NCBI GenBank assembly: GCA_035363115.1
Contig: DAOSEM010000004.1
Location: 124,001-188,000, forward strand
Direction of reading: 5' to 3'
DNA length: 64,000 nucleotides
From: Syntrophales bacterium
Lineage (GTDB): Bacteria; Desulfobacterota; Syntrophia; Syntrophales; PHBD01
Each line of letters begins with the position of its first letter. The first letter of the stretch is position 1. The notes under the pieces were generated by a model that saw only the letters and a list, made by a program, of their open reading frames with translations, did not search any database and was not told the DNA's origin. The translations under genes and the position numbers were made by a program. Positions 52,172 through 60,007 of the stretch are shown piece after piece.

Positions 52172-53425
52172 TTGACCGATTGCCCGGATACGCCCCTTTC
52201 CCTGTCGGAATTGAAGGAGATCATCGCCGCCGAAGGGATCGTCGTTCAGTTTCAGCAGATCCTGTCCGCCCGCAACCATTCCGTCATCGGGTGCGAGGGG
52301 TTGATCCGGGGCCTGTCCCCGGAGGGGTGCCTCCTGCCGCCCCTTTCCCTGTTCGACGCCGCCCGGGGCCACGGCCTTGCCCTGGAGCTCGACCGCCTTT
52401 GCCGGGAGAAGGTCCTGGCCTCCTTCCGCAATCTCCTTGATTCAGAGAGGAACCACCTGCTTTTCGTCAATCTGGAGACGTCGTTTCTCTCTTCGGAAAC
52501 CGTGGGCTCGGGATATTTTCTCGATCAGGCTATCCGGAACGGGATCCCGCCCGCCAATATCGTGATCGAGTTCGTGGAGTCCCTGACGGCGGACAGCGGT
52601 GCCCTTCTCCGGTTCGTGAACGCCTACAGCGAATGCGGATTCAACATCGCCCTCGACGACGTCGGAACCGGGCACTCCAACTTCGAGCGCATCTCCCTCA
52701 TGCGGCCCGACATCATCAAGGTCGACCGCTCCATCATCAGCGGGATCGCCTCCAACTATTACAAGCAGGAAATCTTTCGGTCCCTTGCCAACCTGTCGCA
52801 GGGCATCGGATCCCTGATCCTGGCCGAGGGCGTGGAAACGGGAGAGGAGGCGCTCTCCTGCCTGGAGCTCGGAGCGGACCTGTTTCAGGGGTACTACTTT
52901 GCCCGGCCCTGCGACCGCACCGGTCTCGACCCGGCCGAGGCGGAGCAGAGGCTCACGGACGCGGCGAACCACTACAAGCTCAAGTGCATCGACACGGTCA
53001 AGGCCCGCCGTCGGCGGAACAAGCTGTATCAGAGGGCGGCCCGGAGGGTCATCCGGGAGCTGGAAGGGAGGCCGCCGGAGAGGTTCGAGGGCGTACTGAG
53101 GCAAAGCATGCTGCATTTCGACTTTATCGACGCGCTGTATGTCGTGGACGACGAGGGGATTCAGCAGACGGACACCATCATGAAAGGACCCGAAAACAGG
53201 AACGTCAACCCGCTGTTCCAGGCGGCCAGGAAGCACGAAGACCTGTCCTACAAGGAATATTTCTTCCAGCTGATCAACACCGATCTGGAGCGGTATACAA
53301 CGGACCACTACATCTCGTTCGCCACGGGAAACCTCTGCATCACCCTGAGCCAGCTCTTTCGGGGAGGCAACGGCCGGCGCTACATTCTCTGCCTTGATTT
53401 CCTGGCCGGCGACCGGTCGATCTGA
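52172..53425 (+). CDS. EAL-domain protein with a YkuI-like C-terminal sensor domain
   Basis: The 417-residue soluble protein starts at TTG 52172 with GAGGAG seven bases upstream. The EAL region (20-260) reads 'EGLIRG' in place of EAL-x-R, keeping the Glu. Metal and catalytic segments 'NLETSF', 'IEFVES', 'DDVGTGHSNFERI', 'KVDRSI' and 'LAEGVETGEE' are recognisable, so hydrolysis of cyclic-di-GMP is possible but not certain. The last ~150 residues ('FDFIDALYVVDDEGIQQTDTI', 'YKEYFFQL') resemble the PAS-like domain after EAL in YkuI. Confidence 0.88.
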   Translation: MTDCPDTPLSLSELKEIIAAEGIVVQFQQILSARNHSVIGCEGLIRGLSPEGCLLPPLSLFDAARGHGLALELDRLCREKVLASFRNLLDSERNHLLFVNLETSFLSSETVGSGYFLDQAIRNGIPPANIVIEFVESLTADSGALLRFVNAYSECGFNIALDDVGTGHSNFERISLMRPDIIKVDRSIISGIASNYYKQEIFRSLANLSQGIGSLILAEGVETGEEALSCLELGADLFQGYYFARPCDRTGLDPAEAEQRLTDAANHYKLKCIDTVKARRRRNKLYQRAARRVIRELEGRPPERFEGVLRQSMLHFDFIDALYVVDDEGIQQTDTIMKGPENRNVNPLFQAARKHEDLSYKEYFFQLINTDLERYTTDHYISFATGNLCITLSQLFRGGNGRRYILCLDFLAGDRSI

Positions 53426-53441
53426 CGGCACGGCCGTTCAA

Positions 53442-53463
53442 GGGCCGGCTCCCATGCCGGCCC
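53442..53463. terminator. Hairpin between convergent genes, probable bidirectional terminator
   Basis: GGGCCGGC (53442-53449), six-base loop, GCCGGCCC (53456-53463). The perfect 8-bp GC stem between the EAL gene and the convergent acetate-kinase fusion gene has no U-tract on either side. Confidence 0.5.
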
Positions 53464-53494
53464 CATCCACTCCGGAGCCGTTCCCATTCACTTC

Positions 53495-55825
53495 CTACGT
53501 AAAGTTCCGGTGCTGGATGGCCTCGATGAAGCCCAGGGTGCCGGGGGTGATCTGGGCGGCGTTGGCCTCGTCCGTGTCAAGGTGCATGTCCATCCGGTAG
53601 GTCGGATGGACGCGGATGAGAACGTCGCCGAAGATGAGCTCCCGGACACCCTTGACCTTCACCATGACGACGTCCCGGTCCCGGAGACCCAGGTTGAGGG
53701 CCTCCTCGGGGGACATGTGGATGTGGCGCTTTGCCGAGATCACGCCCTTCTCCAGCCGGATGGTGCCCTTTTCCCCTTCCATGACGATTCCCGGCGTGCC
53801 CTCCAGGTCCCCGGAGTCCCGGATGGGGGCGTCGATGCCGAGTTTGAACTGCTCGGTCCGGGAGACCTCCACCTGGGATTCCTTCCTGAGGGGGCCGAGA
53901 ATCCGGACCTTTTCGATCCGCCCCTTGGGACCCACGAGATTCACCGCCTCCACGGCGGCGAACTGGCCCGGCTGGCTCAGCTCCGAGCGCGGCGTCAGGT
54001 CCCCGCCGGGGCCGAAGAGGACGTCGAAGTCCGCCCGGCTGAGGTGGACGTGGTGGGCCGACGTGGACAGGGGGATGCCCCGGGAGCGGAACTTCTCGAT
54101 GGTCTCCTGTGTGACCACCCGGCCGAGGGCATGGACCGTCTCCCGGGCGATCATCCGCTCCTCGTCCGCCGGGACGATCAGGATCCGCACCTTCGACTCG
54201 GGATCGGAGATGTCGGCGGGCTGACCCCGGCCCGCCGCGGCCGTCCGGTTCAGCTCGTCGGAAAGGTCGATGCCGAACGTCTCCAGTCCCTGACACACCC
54301 GGGCCCGGATCTCCGCGGAGTTTTCCCCGATGCCGCCGGTGAAGATCAGGACATCCAGGCCCCCCAGGGCGGCGACGTAGGAGCCGATGTACTTCCGGAG
54401 GCGGTAGCAGAAGGCGCTGACGGCAAGCTTGCAGTGCGGATCCTCCGCCTCGGCCCCCTCCAGGACCTCCCGCATGTCGTTGCTTCGGCCGCTGATTCCC
54501 TTGAGGCCGCTCTCCTTGTTGAGCATCCGGTCCACCTCTTCGAGGGTCATGCCCCGGTGCCGCATCAGGTGCAGGATCGCCCCGGGGTCGAGGTCCCCGG
54601 CCCGGGTGCCCATGATGAGCCCCTCCAGCGGCGTCATGCCCATGCTGGTGTCGATGCTCCGGCCGTGATCGATGGCGCAGACGGAGGCGCCGCTTCCCAG
54701 GTGGCAGGAGATGATCTTCATCTCCCCCACGGGCCGCTTGAGGAAGGTCGCCGCGCTCATGGCGACGAAGCGGTGGTTCGTTCCGTGGAAGCCGTAGCGC
54801 CGGATCTGCTCCTCTTCGCCGACGGCGAAGGGGATGGCATAGGTGGAGGCGGCTTCGGGCATGGTCTGGTGGAACGACGTATCGAAGACGGCCACCTGGG
54901 GGATCGCCGGCAGCAGCTTCTCCAGGGACTCGATCCCCTCGATGTTGAAGGGGTTGTGGAGGGGCGCGATGGGGATGTAGGAGCGGATGGCCTCCTTGAC
55001 CTCGTCACTGACGACGGTGGAACTGGAGAATCGCTTTCCCCCGTGGACGACCCGGTGTCCCACCGCATCGATCCCGCTCAGGGATTCCAGGGCCTTGATC
55101 TCCGGGTCCGTCAGCGCGCCGAGCATGACCCCGAGGGCGTCTCCCACCGTGGCGATCCCCGCGGCGGGCAGATCCTTCCGGGTCTCCGGGGTCCGCACGT
55201 GATGGACCGCCTCGCCGGAGCCGATCTTCTCCACGGCCCCTTCCAGGAGCGGCTCCGGGGCGGCCGTGTCGAAGAGCGAGTATTTCAGGGAGGAGCTGCC
55301 GCTGTTCACGACCAGGATCTTCATCGGTTCGGAGACGGAGGAGAAATTCAGGTCGTAGGGATCAGTGTTTTCCCGGAGGGCGACGCAGGCCTTTTCCCGC
55401 TCCGCCAGGATCCGCTCGTCCGCGAGAAGCCGCCGGGTGATGATCCTGGTGATCTTTCCCAGGGTCTTGGGATTGGTTGCCACGACCCGGGACACGATTT
55501 CCCGGGGGATGCGGATGAGCTTCGACGACCAGCCGGACACGACGCTGGCCATGGCCGGCTCCCCGGTCATGATGGACATCTCCCCAAGGACGGCCCCCCG
55601 CTCCAGGGCGGCGATGGGCTTTTCCGTTCCGTCGGGGCAGGGGAGGGTGACCTCCACTTCCCCTTCGTAGACGATCCAGAGGTACCGGCCGATCTCTCCC
55701 AGACGGATGATCGGGGCGCCGTCCGTGAATTCCAGGTACTGGGAGTGTTCGGCCAGGAGTGTGATCTCCTCGTCGGTCAGATCGGAAAGAATGTCGACAC
55801 TCCTGAGAAACGGGGAAAGGTCCAT
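53495..55825 (-). CDS. Three-domain fusion: cyclic-nucleotide-binding-like domain + acetate kinase + PduL phosphate acyltransferase
   Basis: The single 776-residue frame has three parts. Residues 1-145 form a CAP_ED fold ('LEFTDGAPIIRLGEIG', 'VLGEMSIMTGEPAMASV'); the Arg normally following this Pro is replaced by Ala. Residues 168-~565 are a complete acetate kinase ('VNSGSSSLKYSLF', 'GHRVVHGG', 'VFDTSFHQTMP', 'YGFHGTNH', 'GTRAGDLDPG', 'FTGGIGENS'). From ~575 to 776 is a PduL-type phosphotransacylase with both His motifs ('SAHHVHLSRADFD', 'SAKRHIHMSPEEA'). The protein could therefore turn acetyl- or propionyl-CoA + Pi + ADP into acid + CoA + ATP in one polypeptide. Each linker is continuous with no frameshift; an internal ATG starts the kinase domain. 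Confidence 0.95.
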   Translation of the reverse strand: MDLSPFLRSVDILSDLTDEEITLLAEHSQYLEFTDGAPIIRLGEIGRYLWIVYEGEVEVTLPCPDGTEKPIAALERGAVLGEMSIMTGEPAMASVVSGWSSKLIRIPREIVSRVVATNPKTLGKITRIITRRLLADERILAEREKACVALRENTDPYDLNFSSVSEPMKILVVNSGSSSLKYSLFDTAAPEPLLEGAVEKIGSGEAVHHVRTPETRKDLPAAGIATVGDALGVMLGALTDPEIKALESLSGIDAVGHRVVHGGKRFSSSTVVSDEVKEAIRSYIPIAPLHNPFNIEGIESLEKLLPAIPQVAVFDTSFHQTMPEAASTYAIPFAVGEEEQIRRYGFHGTNHRFVAMSAATFLKRPVGEMKIISCHLGSGASVCAIDHGRSIDTSMGMTPLEGLIMGTRAGDLDPGAILHLMRHRGMTLEEVDRMLNKESGLKGISGRSNDMREVLEGAEAEDPHCKLAVSAFCYRLRKYIGSYVAALGGLDVLIFTGGIGENSAEIRARVCQGLETFGIDLSDELNRTAAAGRGQPADISDPESKVRILIVPADEERMIARETVHALGRVVTQETIEKFRSRGIPLSTSAHHVHLSRADFDVLFGPGGDLTPRSELSQPGQFAAVEAVNLVGPKGRIEKVRILGPLRKESQVEVSRTEQFKLGIDAPIRDSGDLEGTPGIVMEGEKGTIRLEKGVISAKRHIHMSPEEALNLGLRDRDVVMVKVKGVRELIFGDVLIRVHPTYRMDMHLDTDEANAAQITPGTLGFIEAIQHRNFT

Positions 55826-55846
55826 GGTGTCCGCTCCTTTCTGCTC

Positions 55847-57061
55847 TTAAAGATATTCTTCTTCGCTCATCTCGACGGCCCGGTCAATCTCCGCCTTCAG
55901 CGCGGGAGGCAGGCCCGGGATGTCGACGCTGAGGAAGCCCCGGACGATCGTCGCCGTGGCCTCGTCTTCCGTGAGGCCCCGGGACATCAGGTAGAGGATC
56001 TCCTCCTGGGCGATCTTGCCGACGGCGGCCTCATGGGACATCTCGACGCCGTCGACCCTGGCCTGCAGTTCCGGGATGGCGTGGATCAGGCCGTCCCGGA
56101 GCATCAGGCCCCGGCACTCCAGGTGGGCCTTGACGCCGGCCACCTCGCCGATCAGGTCCCCCCGGTTGATGATCCGCCCGCCGTTAGAGATGGCCCGGGC
56201 GACGATCTCCGCCCGGGTTTCCGGGGCCGAGAGAACAATCCGTCCCCCCACGTCGAGCTCCGAGCCGGGGCTTCCCACCAGGAGGCTGTAGAAGCGTGAG
56301 ACGGCGCCCTTTCCCGCCAGGCGGGTGGTCGGATACATCTGGAGGGAGCGGACGGGCTTCATGCAGATGTAGTTGTTCAGGAAAAGGCCTCCTTCCTCGA
56401 CGATCCCGACGGACCGGGGCCGGACACTCATTTCTTCCGCCCAGTTGTGGATCATGGTGAAGCTGAGCTTCGCGTTCTTCTTCACGAAGAACTCCGAGAT
56501 CCCCACGTGGAGCCCCCGCTTGAGGTTCGGGGCGGTGGCGCAGCCGGTGATCACGTGCAGCTCCGAGTCCTCCTCGGCGATGATCAGGTTGTGGACGTAC
56601 TGGCTGAGCCCCTCCTTGTGGATATAGAGACAAGCCTGGACGGGGAGGGTGACCTTTGCCCCGGGGAGGGCCCGGATGACGTAGCCGTCATGAAGATGGA
56701 GCTGGGCCGCGGCGGTGTATTTGTCGGCGTCGACGGCGACGAGCTTCCAGTAGTAATCCCGGATCCAGTCCTTTTCCTTCAGGGCGCGTTTGATCGGGAG
56801 GACCTCCAGGCCCTCCTGTCCGGAGTGGACATGGAGGACGCTCGTGTCCTTCTGGACGTACGTCCCGGAGCGGCCCTCCTCCGTGGCGTCCACGCCGGAT
56901 TCCAGGATTCTCTGCCGGTCGATCATGGGGAGCTTCGTCAGGTCTTCCAGGTAGCCGTGGTCCGTCGGCTCCGCCGTGAAGGTGGAGAGATCGATGTCGG
57001 GACCGAGGGCGGCCTTCTTCTCCGCGGCCTCTGCGGCCTTTTCGCTCATCATGTCGTGCAT
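55847..57061 (-). CDS. sufB: SufB/SufD-family Fe-S cluster scaffold protein
   Basis: The 404-residue beta-helix scaffold partners the SufC ATPase. Recognisable core: 'LHVHSGQEGLEVLPIK', 'LHVITGCATAPNLKRGLHVGISEFFVKKNAKL' (about 181-212), 'EIVARAISNGGRIINRGDLIGE', 'CRGLMLRDGLIHAIPEL' and the C-terminal 'SHEAAVGKIAQEEILYLMSRGL'. ATG 57061 has GAGGAG with an 8-base spacer and overlaps the sufC end; ATG 57052 or 57049 are alternatives. There is no sufD, sufS or sufU nearby, so it is the minimal two-gene form of many anaerobes. Confidence 0.9.
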   Translation of the reverse strand: MHDMMSEKAAEAAEKKAALGPDIDLSTFTAEPTDHGYLEDLTKLPMIDRQRILESGVDATEEGRSGTYVQKDTSVLHVHSGQEGLEVLPIKRALKEKDWIRDYYWKLVAVDADKYTAAAQLHLHDGYVIRALPGAKVTLPVQACLYIHKEGLSQYVHNLIIAEEDSELHVITGCATAPNLKRGLHVGISEFFVKKNAKLSFTMIHNWAEEMSVRPRSVGIVEEGGLFLNNYICMKPVRSLQMYPTTRLAGKGAVSRFYSLLVGSPGSELDVGGRIVLSAPETRAEIVARAISNGGRIINRGDLIGEVAGVKAHLECRGLMLRDGLIHAIPELQARVDGVEMSHEAAVGKIAQEEILYLMSRGLTEDEATATIVRGFLSVDIPGLPPALKAEIDRAVEMSEEEYL

Positions 57062-57804
57062 CGCACACACTCCTCGTATCCCGCCTGCTTGATGCAGCGG
57101 AAAATCTCCAGGGGGTTCTGCTTGCAGGTCATGACCCCTTCGTACAGCACCTGGCCCCTGTCCGCCGTGACGTAGTCTAGGATGAAGCCGGTGTGGGTGA
57201 TGATGAGGCCCATTTTGGTCCGCTGCCGGAGGCGGTCCTTTTGGGAGAGATCCCCGTCGATCCGGAAGTCCCTCTGGAGAAGCTCGCTGATGGTGTTGCC
57301 GATGAGGGCGATGTTTTCCAGGTCCACCCCCGATTCGGGCTCGTCGAAGAGGAGGAGGTCCGCGTCCTGCGCCATCAGCTGCAGCAGTTCGGAGCGCTTG
57401 ATCTCGCCGCCGGAGAAGCCTGCGTTGATGTCCCGGTCCAGGAAGTCCGTGAAGTTGACTTTTGCCGCCAGGGCCTCCACGTCCACGGCCCTGCGCCCGC
57501 AGATCTGAATCATCTGGCGGGTCTTGAGCCCGTGGATCGTGGGCGGCCGCTGGAAGGACATGCCGATTCCCAGGCGGGTCCGCTCGTTGACGGGCATGTG
57601 GGTGATGTCCACGCCCTTGAACTCGATCTTTCCGGCGGTCACCCGGTACTGGGGGTAGCCGAGAATGGTCATGAGGAGCGTCGTCTTGCCGGACCCGTTG
57701 GGCCCGAAGAGGATGTGGGTTTCGCCGGGCTTGATCTCGAGATCGATGTGCCGGAGGACTTCCCGGTCGCCGATGCTCACCTGCAGATCTTCGATTTTCA
57801 GCAT
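57049..57804 (-). CDS. sufC: SufC-type ABC ATPase
   Basis: The 251-residue cytosolic ATPase has Walker A 'GPNGSGKTT', Q-loop 'GMSFQRPPTIHGL', signature 'FSGGEIKRSELLQLM', Walker B 'LLLFDEPESGVD' and H-loop 'LIITHTG', all of SufC character. The C-terminus has extra Cys ('TCKQNPLEIFRCIKQAGYEEC', 'CTT'). The gene precedes and overlaps sufB, so the two are translationally linked. Together they should assemble Fe-S clusters for the many ferredoxin-type enzymes of this cell. Confidence 0.93.
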   Translation of the reverse strand: MLKIEDLQVSIGDREVLRHIDLEIKPGETHILFGPNGSGKTTLLMTILGYPQYRVTAGKIEFKGVDITHMPVNERTRLGIGMSFQRPPTIHGLKTRQMIQICGRRAVDVEALAAKVNFTDFLDRDINAGFSGGEIKRSELLQLMAQDADLLLFDEPESGVDLENIALIGNTISELLQRDFRIDGDLSQKDRLRQRTKMGLIITHTGFILDYVTADRGQVLYEGVMTCKQNPLEIFRCIKQAGYEECVRCTT

Positions 57805-57869
57805 GGCCTCCTCCTTTGCAGGGCGGGGGAAAAGGGGCGGATCGGGAAATCTGCCCCTTTTCCGGCCGG

Positions 57870-58760
57870 TCAGGATACCAGTTCCTCGATGACTTCGCGG
57901 ACTGTCTTGATCTCCCGGATGAGGGCCGCTACCTGGCCGGCCCCAGCGGGGAAGAGATCGAGGTCCCCGGCGAGCCAGCCCTTCGGTGCGTCGAAGAGGC
58001 TGTACCGCTCCGACAGCGTGACCTGGGGATCGTTCATCTCCTGATCGAGTTTCGGATTCCGGATCACCCGCATGTTCATGTTTCCCAGGTTGAGGAGGAC
58101 CGTTCCGCCGTCTCCGCAATGCAGGATGGCCTCCTTCCAGGCGGCCGGGGCGGGGCTCTCCACCGTGGCGATGAGTCGCGTCCCGATCTGCACTCCCTGG
58201 GCACCCAGGGCCAGGGCGGCCCGGTAACCGCGGCGATCGGCGATTCCTCCGGCGGCGACGATGGGAACCCTCGCCGCGTCGGCCACAAGGGGAACAAGGA
58301 CCAGGGTCGAGGATTCGGAGCCGAGGGACCGGAGCCCGCCCGATTCGGAGCCGGAGACGACGAGGCCGTCGACCCCCGCATCGATGGCCTTGACCGCCGC
58401 GTTCAGGGAGAGGAGGACGTGGAGGCCCTTCATGCCGAGGGCGTGGATCTGCGGGTAGAGGGCCTTCGGCGATCCCGCGGAGGTTGTCACCGTCTTTACA
58501 CCCGCCTCGGCGAGGATCTCCAGGATCTTCGGGTTCTCCTGGTTCATGACCATCAGGTTCGCCCCGAACGGCTTTGCCGTGAGGGCCCGGACGCCCGCGA
58601 CGAGGCGCTTTGCGTCTTCTTTGTTGCTGAAGCCGAGGGACAGCATCCCGAAGGCGCCGGCCTCGCTGACGGCGGCGGTGTAGTGGGGGGCGTTGAGCGC
58701 GCCGACGGGACCTTGAATGATCGGATGGCGGCAGTCGAGCATTTCCAGCAGTGCGGACAT
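57870..58760 (-). CDS. FMN-dependent nitronate monooxygenase / FabK-like enoyl reductase family
   Basis: TIM-barrel flavoprotein of 296 residues starting at ATG 58760. Landmarks: 'HPIIQGPVGALNAPHYTAAV', 'VDGLVVSGSESGG', 'IVAAGGIADRRGYRAALALGAQGVQIGTRL' (about 179-208), the FMN-phosphate region. The catalytic His of nitronate monooxygenases ('GxEAGGHxG') is replaced by 'GSESGG', which leans to a FabK-like or other reductase. It lies upstream of sufCB on the same strand (65-base gap), and a 4Fe-4S protein gene precedes it. Confidence 0.85.
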   Translation of the reverse strand: MSALLEMLDCRHPIIQGPVGALNAPHYTAAVSEAGAFGMLSLGFSNKEDAKRLVAGVRALTAKPFGANLMVMNQENPKILEILAEAGVKTVTTSAGSPKALYPQIHALGMKGLHVLLSLNAAVKAIDAGVDGLVVSGSESGGLRSLGSESSTLVLVPLVADAARVPIVAAGGIADRRGYRAALALGAQGVQIGTRLIATVESPAPAAWKEAILHCGDGGTVLLNLGNMNMRVIRNPKLDQEMNDPQVTLSERYSLFDAPKGWLAGDLDLFPAGAGQVAALIREIKTVREVIEELVS

Positions 58761-58820
58761 AAGAACCTCTCCTTTCGATGAATTCGGTCGCGGTGGGGAA
58801 ATCACCACGTAATCCTTGCG

Positions 58821-59012
58821 TTATCCCTCCAAGCGGATGGCCTTGCGCGGACAGTCCCGGGCCGCCCGCTCGACGGCCTCCCGGTGTCGCTCCGGCTGCT
58901 TCACTTCGAAGACCGGCCGGAGATGGAGACCCCACTGGCAAAAGACGTCGAAGCAGGTTTCGATGCAGCGCTCGCACCCGTTGCAGGACTGTGGATCGAT
59001 GACGATTCGCAC
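58821..59012 (-). CDS. Small [4Fe-4S] ferredoxin
   Basis: The 63-residue protein has one cluster motif 'CNGCERCIETC' (C-x2-C-x2-C-x3-C) near the N-terminus and a single later 'DCP', so it is a mono-cluster ferredoxin with a long middle ('LHLRPVFEVKQPERHREAVERA' region). The start is GTG 59012; its Shine-Dalgarno is weak. It lies 60 bases upstream of the FMN reductase-like gene, which it might serve as electron donor. Confidence 0.82.
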   Translation of the reverse strand: MRIVIDPQSCNGCERCIETCFDVFCQWGLHLRPVFEVKQPERHREAVERAARDCPRKAIRLEG

Positions 59013-59193
59013 CGGATCGATGCCCCCCTATTTCCCGGACAGTTGCCGAACCAGCTCCGGCAGGCCGTCCAGAAGCCCCTCCTCCGTTTTCTGGAAGACC
59101 AGCTCGACGTCCGGCGAGTACGGAACGAAAAAAGCATTGGATTGCCGGGCATTATAATGCGGTTTTCAGGGAAGATCAACAGGAGGGCAACGC

Positions 59194-59763
59194 TCAGGGA
59201 TAAAACGGCTCCGCGGCCTTGTTCTTGAGGTAGGCCTCGGCAAAGATGTGCCAGCGGTCGCGTCCGCCTTTCCGGTAGAGGGTGATTCGGGTCTCGCCGT
59301 TGACGGTCTCGATGACGGCGAAGGAAGCCGGGATGGCGGCGCCGAGATACTGGTCGCCGGGATTCAGGACGACCGTGTCTCCGACGATGTCCAGGAGGGC
59401 CTGGTGGGTATGTCCGAAGAGTACCCCCCGGGCCTTTCTCTTTTTCGCCATTTTCACGAGCCGGTCGATGGTCTCCCGCCAGACCGACGGAGGGTGGTAG
59501 GGGTTCATGTCGAGCTGGAAGCCGTGGAGGAGCAGGTAGGGTCGGCCGTCGAGCTCCGCCACCTCCATGTCGGGGTAGTTGCTTCCATAATCCTCATTCC
59601 CGCGGACGCCGTAAAACGGGATTCCCGACTCGTCGGCGATCGTCCTCCCGTCAAGCACTCCATCGCCCAGGTGGATCAGGCCGTCGAAGGGACCGAAGAG
59701 TCCGACGGCGTTCCTCAGATCGTGCCGGTTGCCGTGGGTGTCGGAAACGACGAGATAGCGCAT
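59194..59763 (-). CDS. Metallophosphoesterase, YfcE/MJ0936 type
   Basis: The 189-residue calcineurin-like phosphodiesterase starts at ATG 59763, where the fold begins ('MRYLVVSDTHGNRHDL'). Di-metal site motifs in order: 'SDTHGN', 'HLGDGV', 'GNEDYG' (the usual GNCD has Glu), 'LLHGFQLD', 'LFGHTHQ'. The frame is open 40 codons further upstream, but that stretch spans the hairpin at 59809-59850. It hydrolyses phosphodiesters in general assays; the physiological substrate is unknown. Confidence 0.92.
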   Translation of the reverse strand: MRYLVVSDTHGNRHDLRNAVGLFGPFDGLIHLGDGVLDGRTIADESGIPFYGVRGNEDYGSNYPDMEVAELDGRPYLLLHGFQLDMNPYHPPSVWRETIDRLVKMAKKRKARGVLFGHTHQALLDIVGDTVVLNPGDQYLGAAIPASFAVIETVNGETRITLYRKGGRDRWHIFAEAYLKNKAAEPFYP

Positions 59764-59808
59764 GGGACTCCCGGTATCCGTTTTTTTCCTGGGAATGTGG
59801 AAAGAATG

Positions 59809-59850
59809 GCTCGTGAGGTCCCAGCCTAGTCGGGGTGGGACCTCACGAGC
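59809..59850. repeat. Perfect 15-bp inverted repeat in the leader of the phosphoesterase gene
   Basis: GCTCGTGAGGTCCCA (59809-59823) and TGGGACCTCACGAGC (59836-59850) with a 12-base loop. There is no U-tract on either strand directly after it. It lies 46 bases upstream of ATG 59763 and 157 bases after the stop of the next upstream gene. Confidence 0.8.
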
Positions 59851-59900
59851 GATGGAATTACAGGAATGGAGGCGGTTTGTCAAGGACGGCAGGCGATTCC

Positions 59901-59948
59901 TTGCCGATTGAGCGGCAAGGCTCCGGTGAGGCCTCCCGGCGGGGGCCT
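59901..59948 (-). terminator. Hairpins after the acyl-CoA dehydrogenase gene
   Basis: TTGCCG-N6-CGGCAA (59901-59918) and AGGCC-N10-GGCCT (59929-59948) follow the stop at 60008 on the minus strand. They are GC-rich stems without a clear U-tract. A role in ending the 61147-60008 transcript is plausible. Confidence 0.35.
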
Positions 59949-60007
59949 GACGCGGCGAACGCCCCGGCGCCCCCGCCCCGTCTCCGGCGGGAGGGCGCGG
60001 CAGGTGC

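Noticed and set aside
53510..56299. A 929-codon open frame on the plus strand opposite the acetate kinase fusion and sufB
   Set aside because: It spans two recognisable minus-strand genes, has no ribosome-binding site at its start and yields a Gly/Asp/Arg-rich product typical of an antisense shadow.
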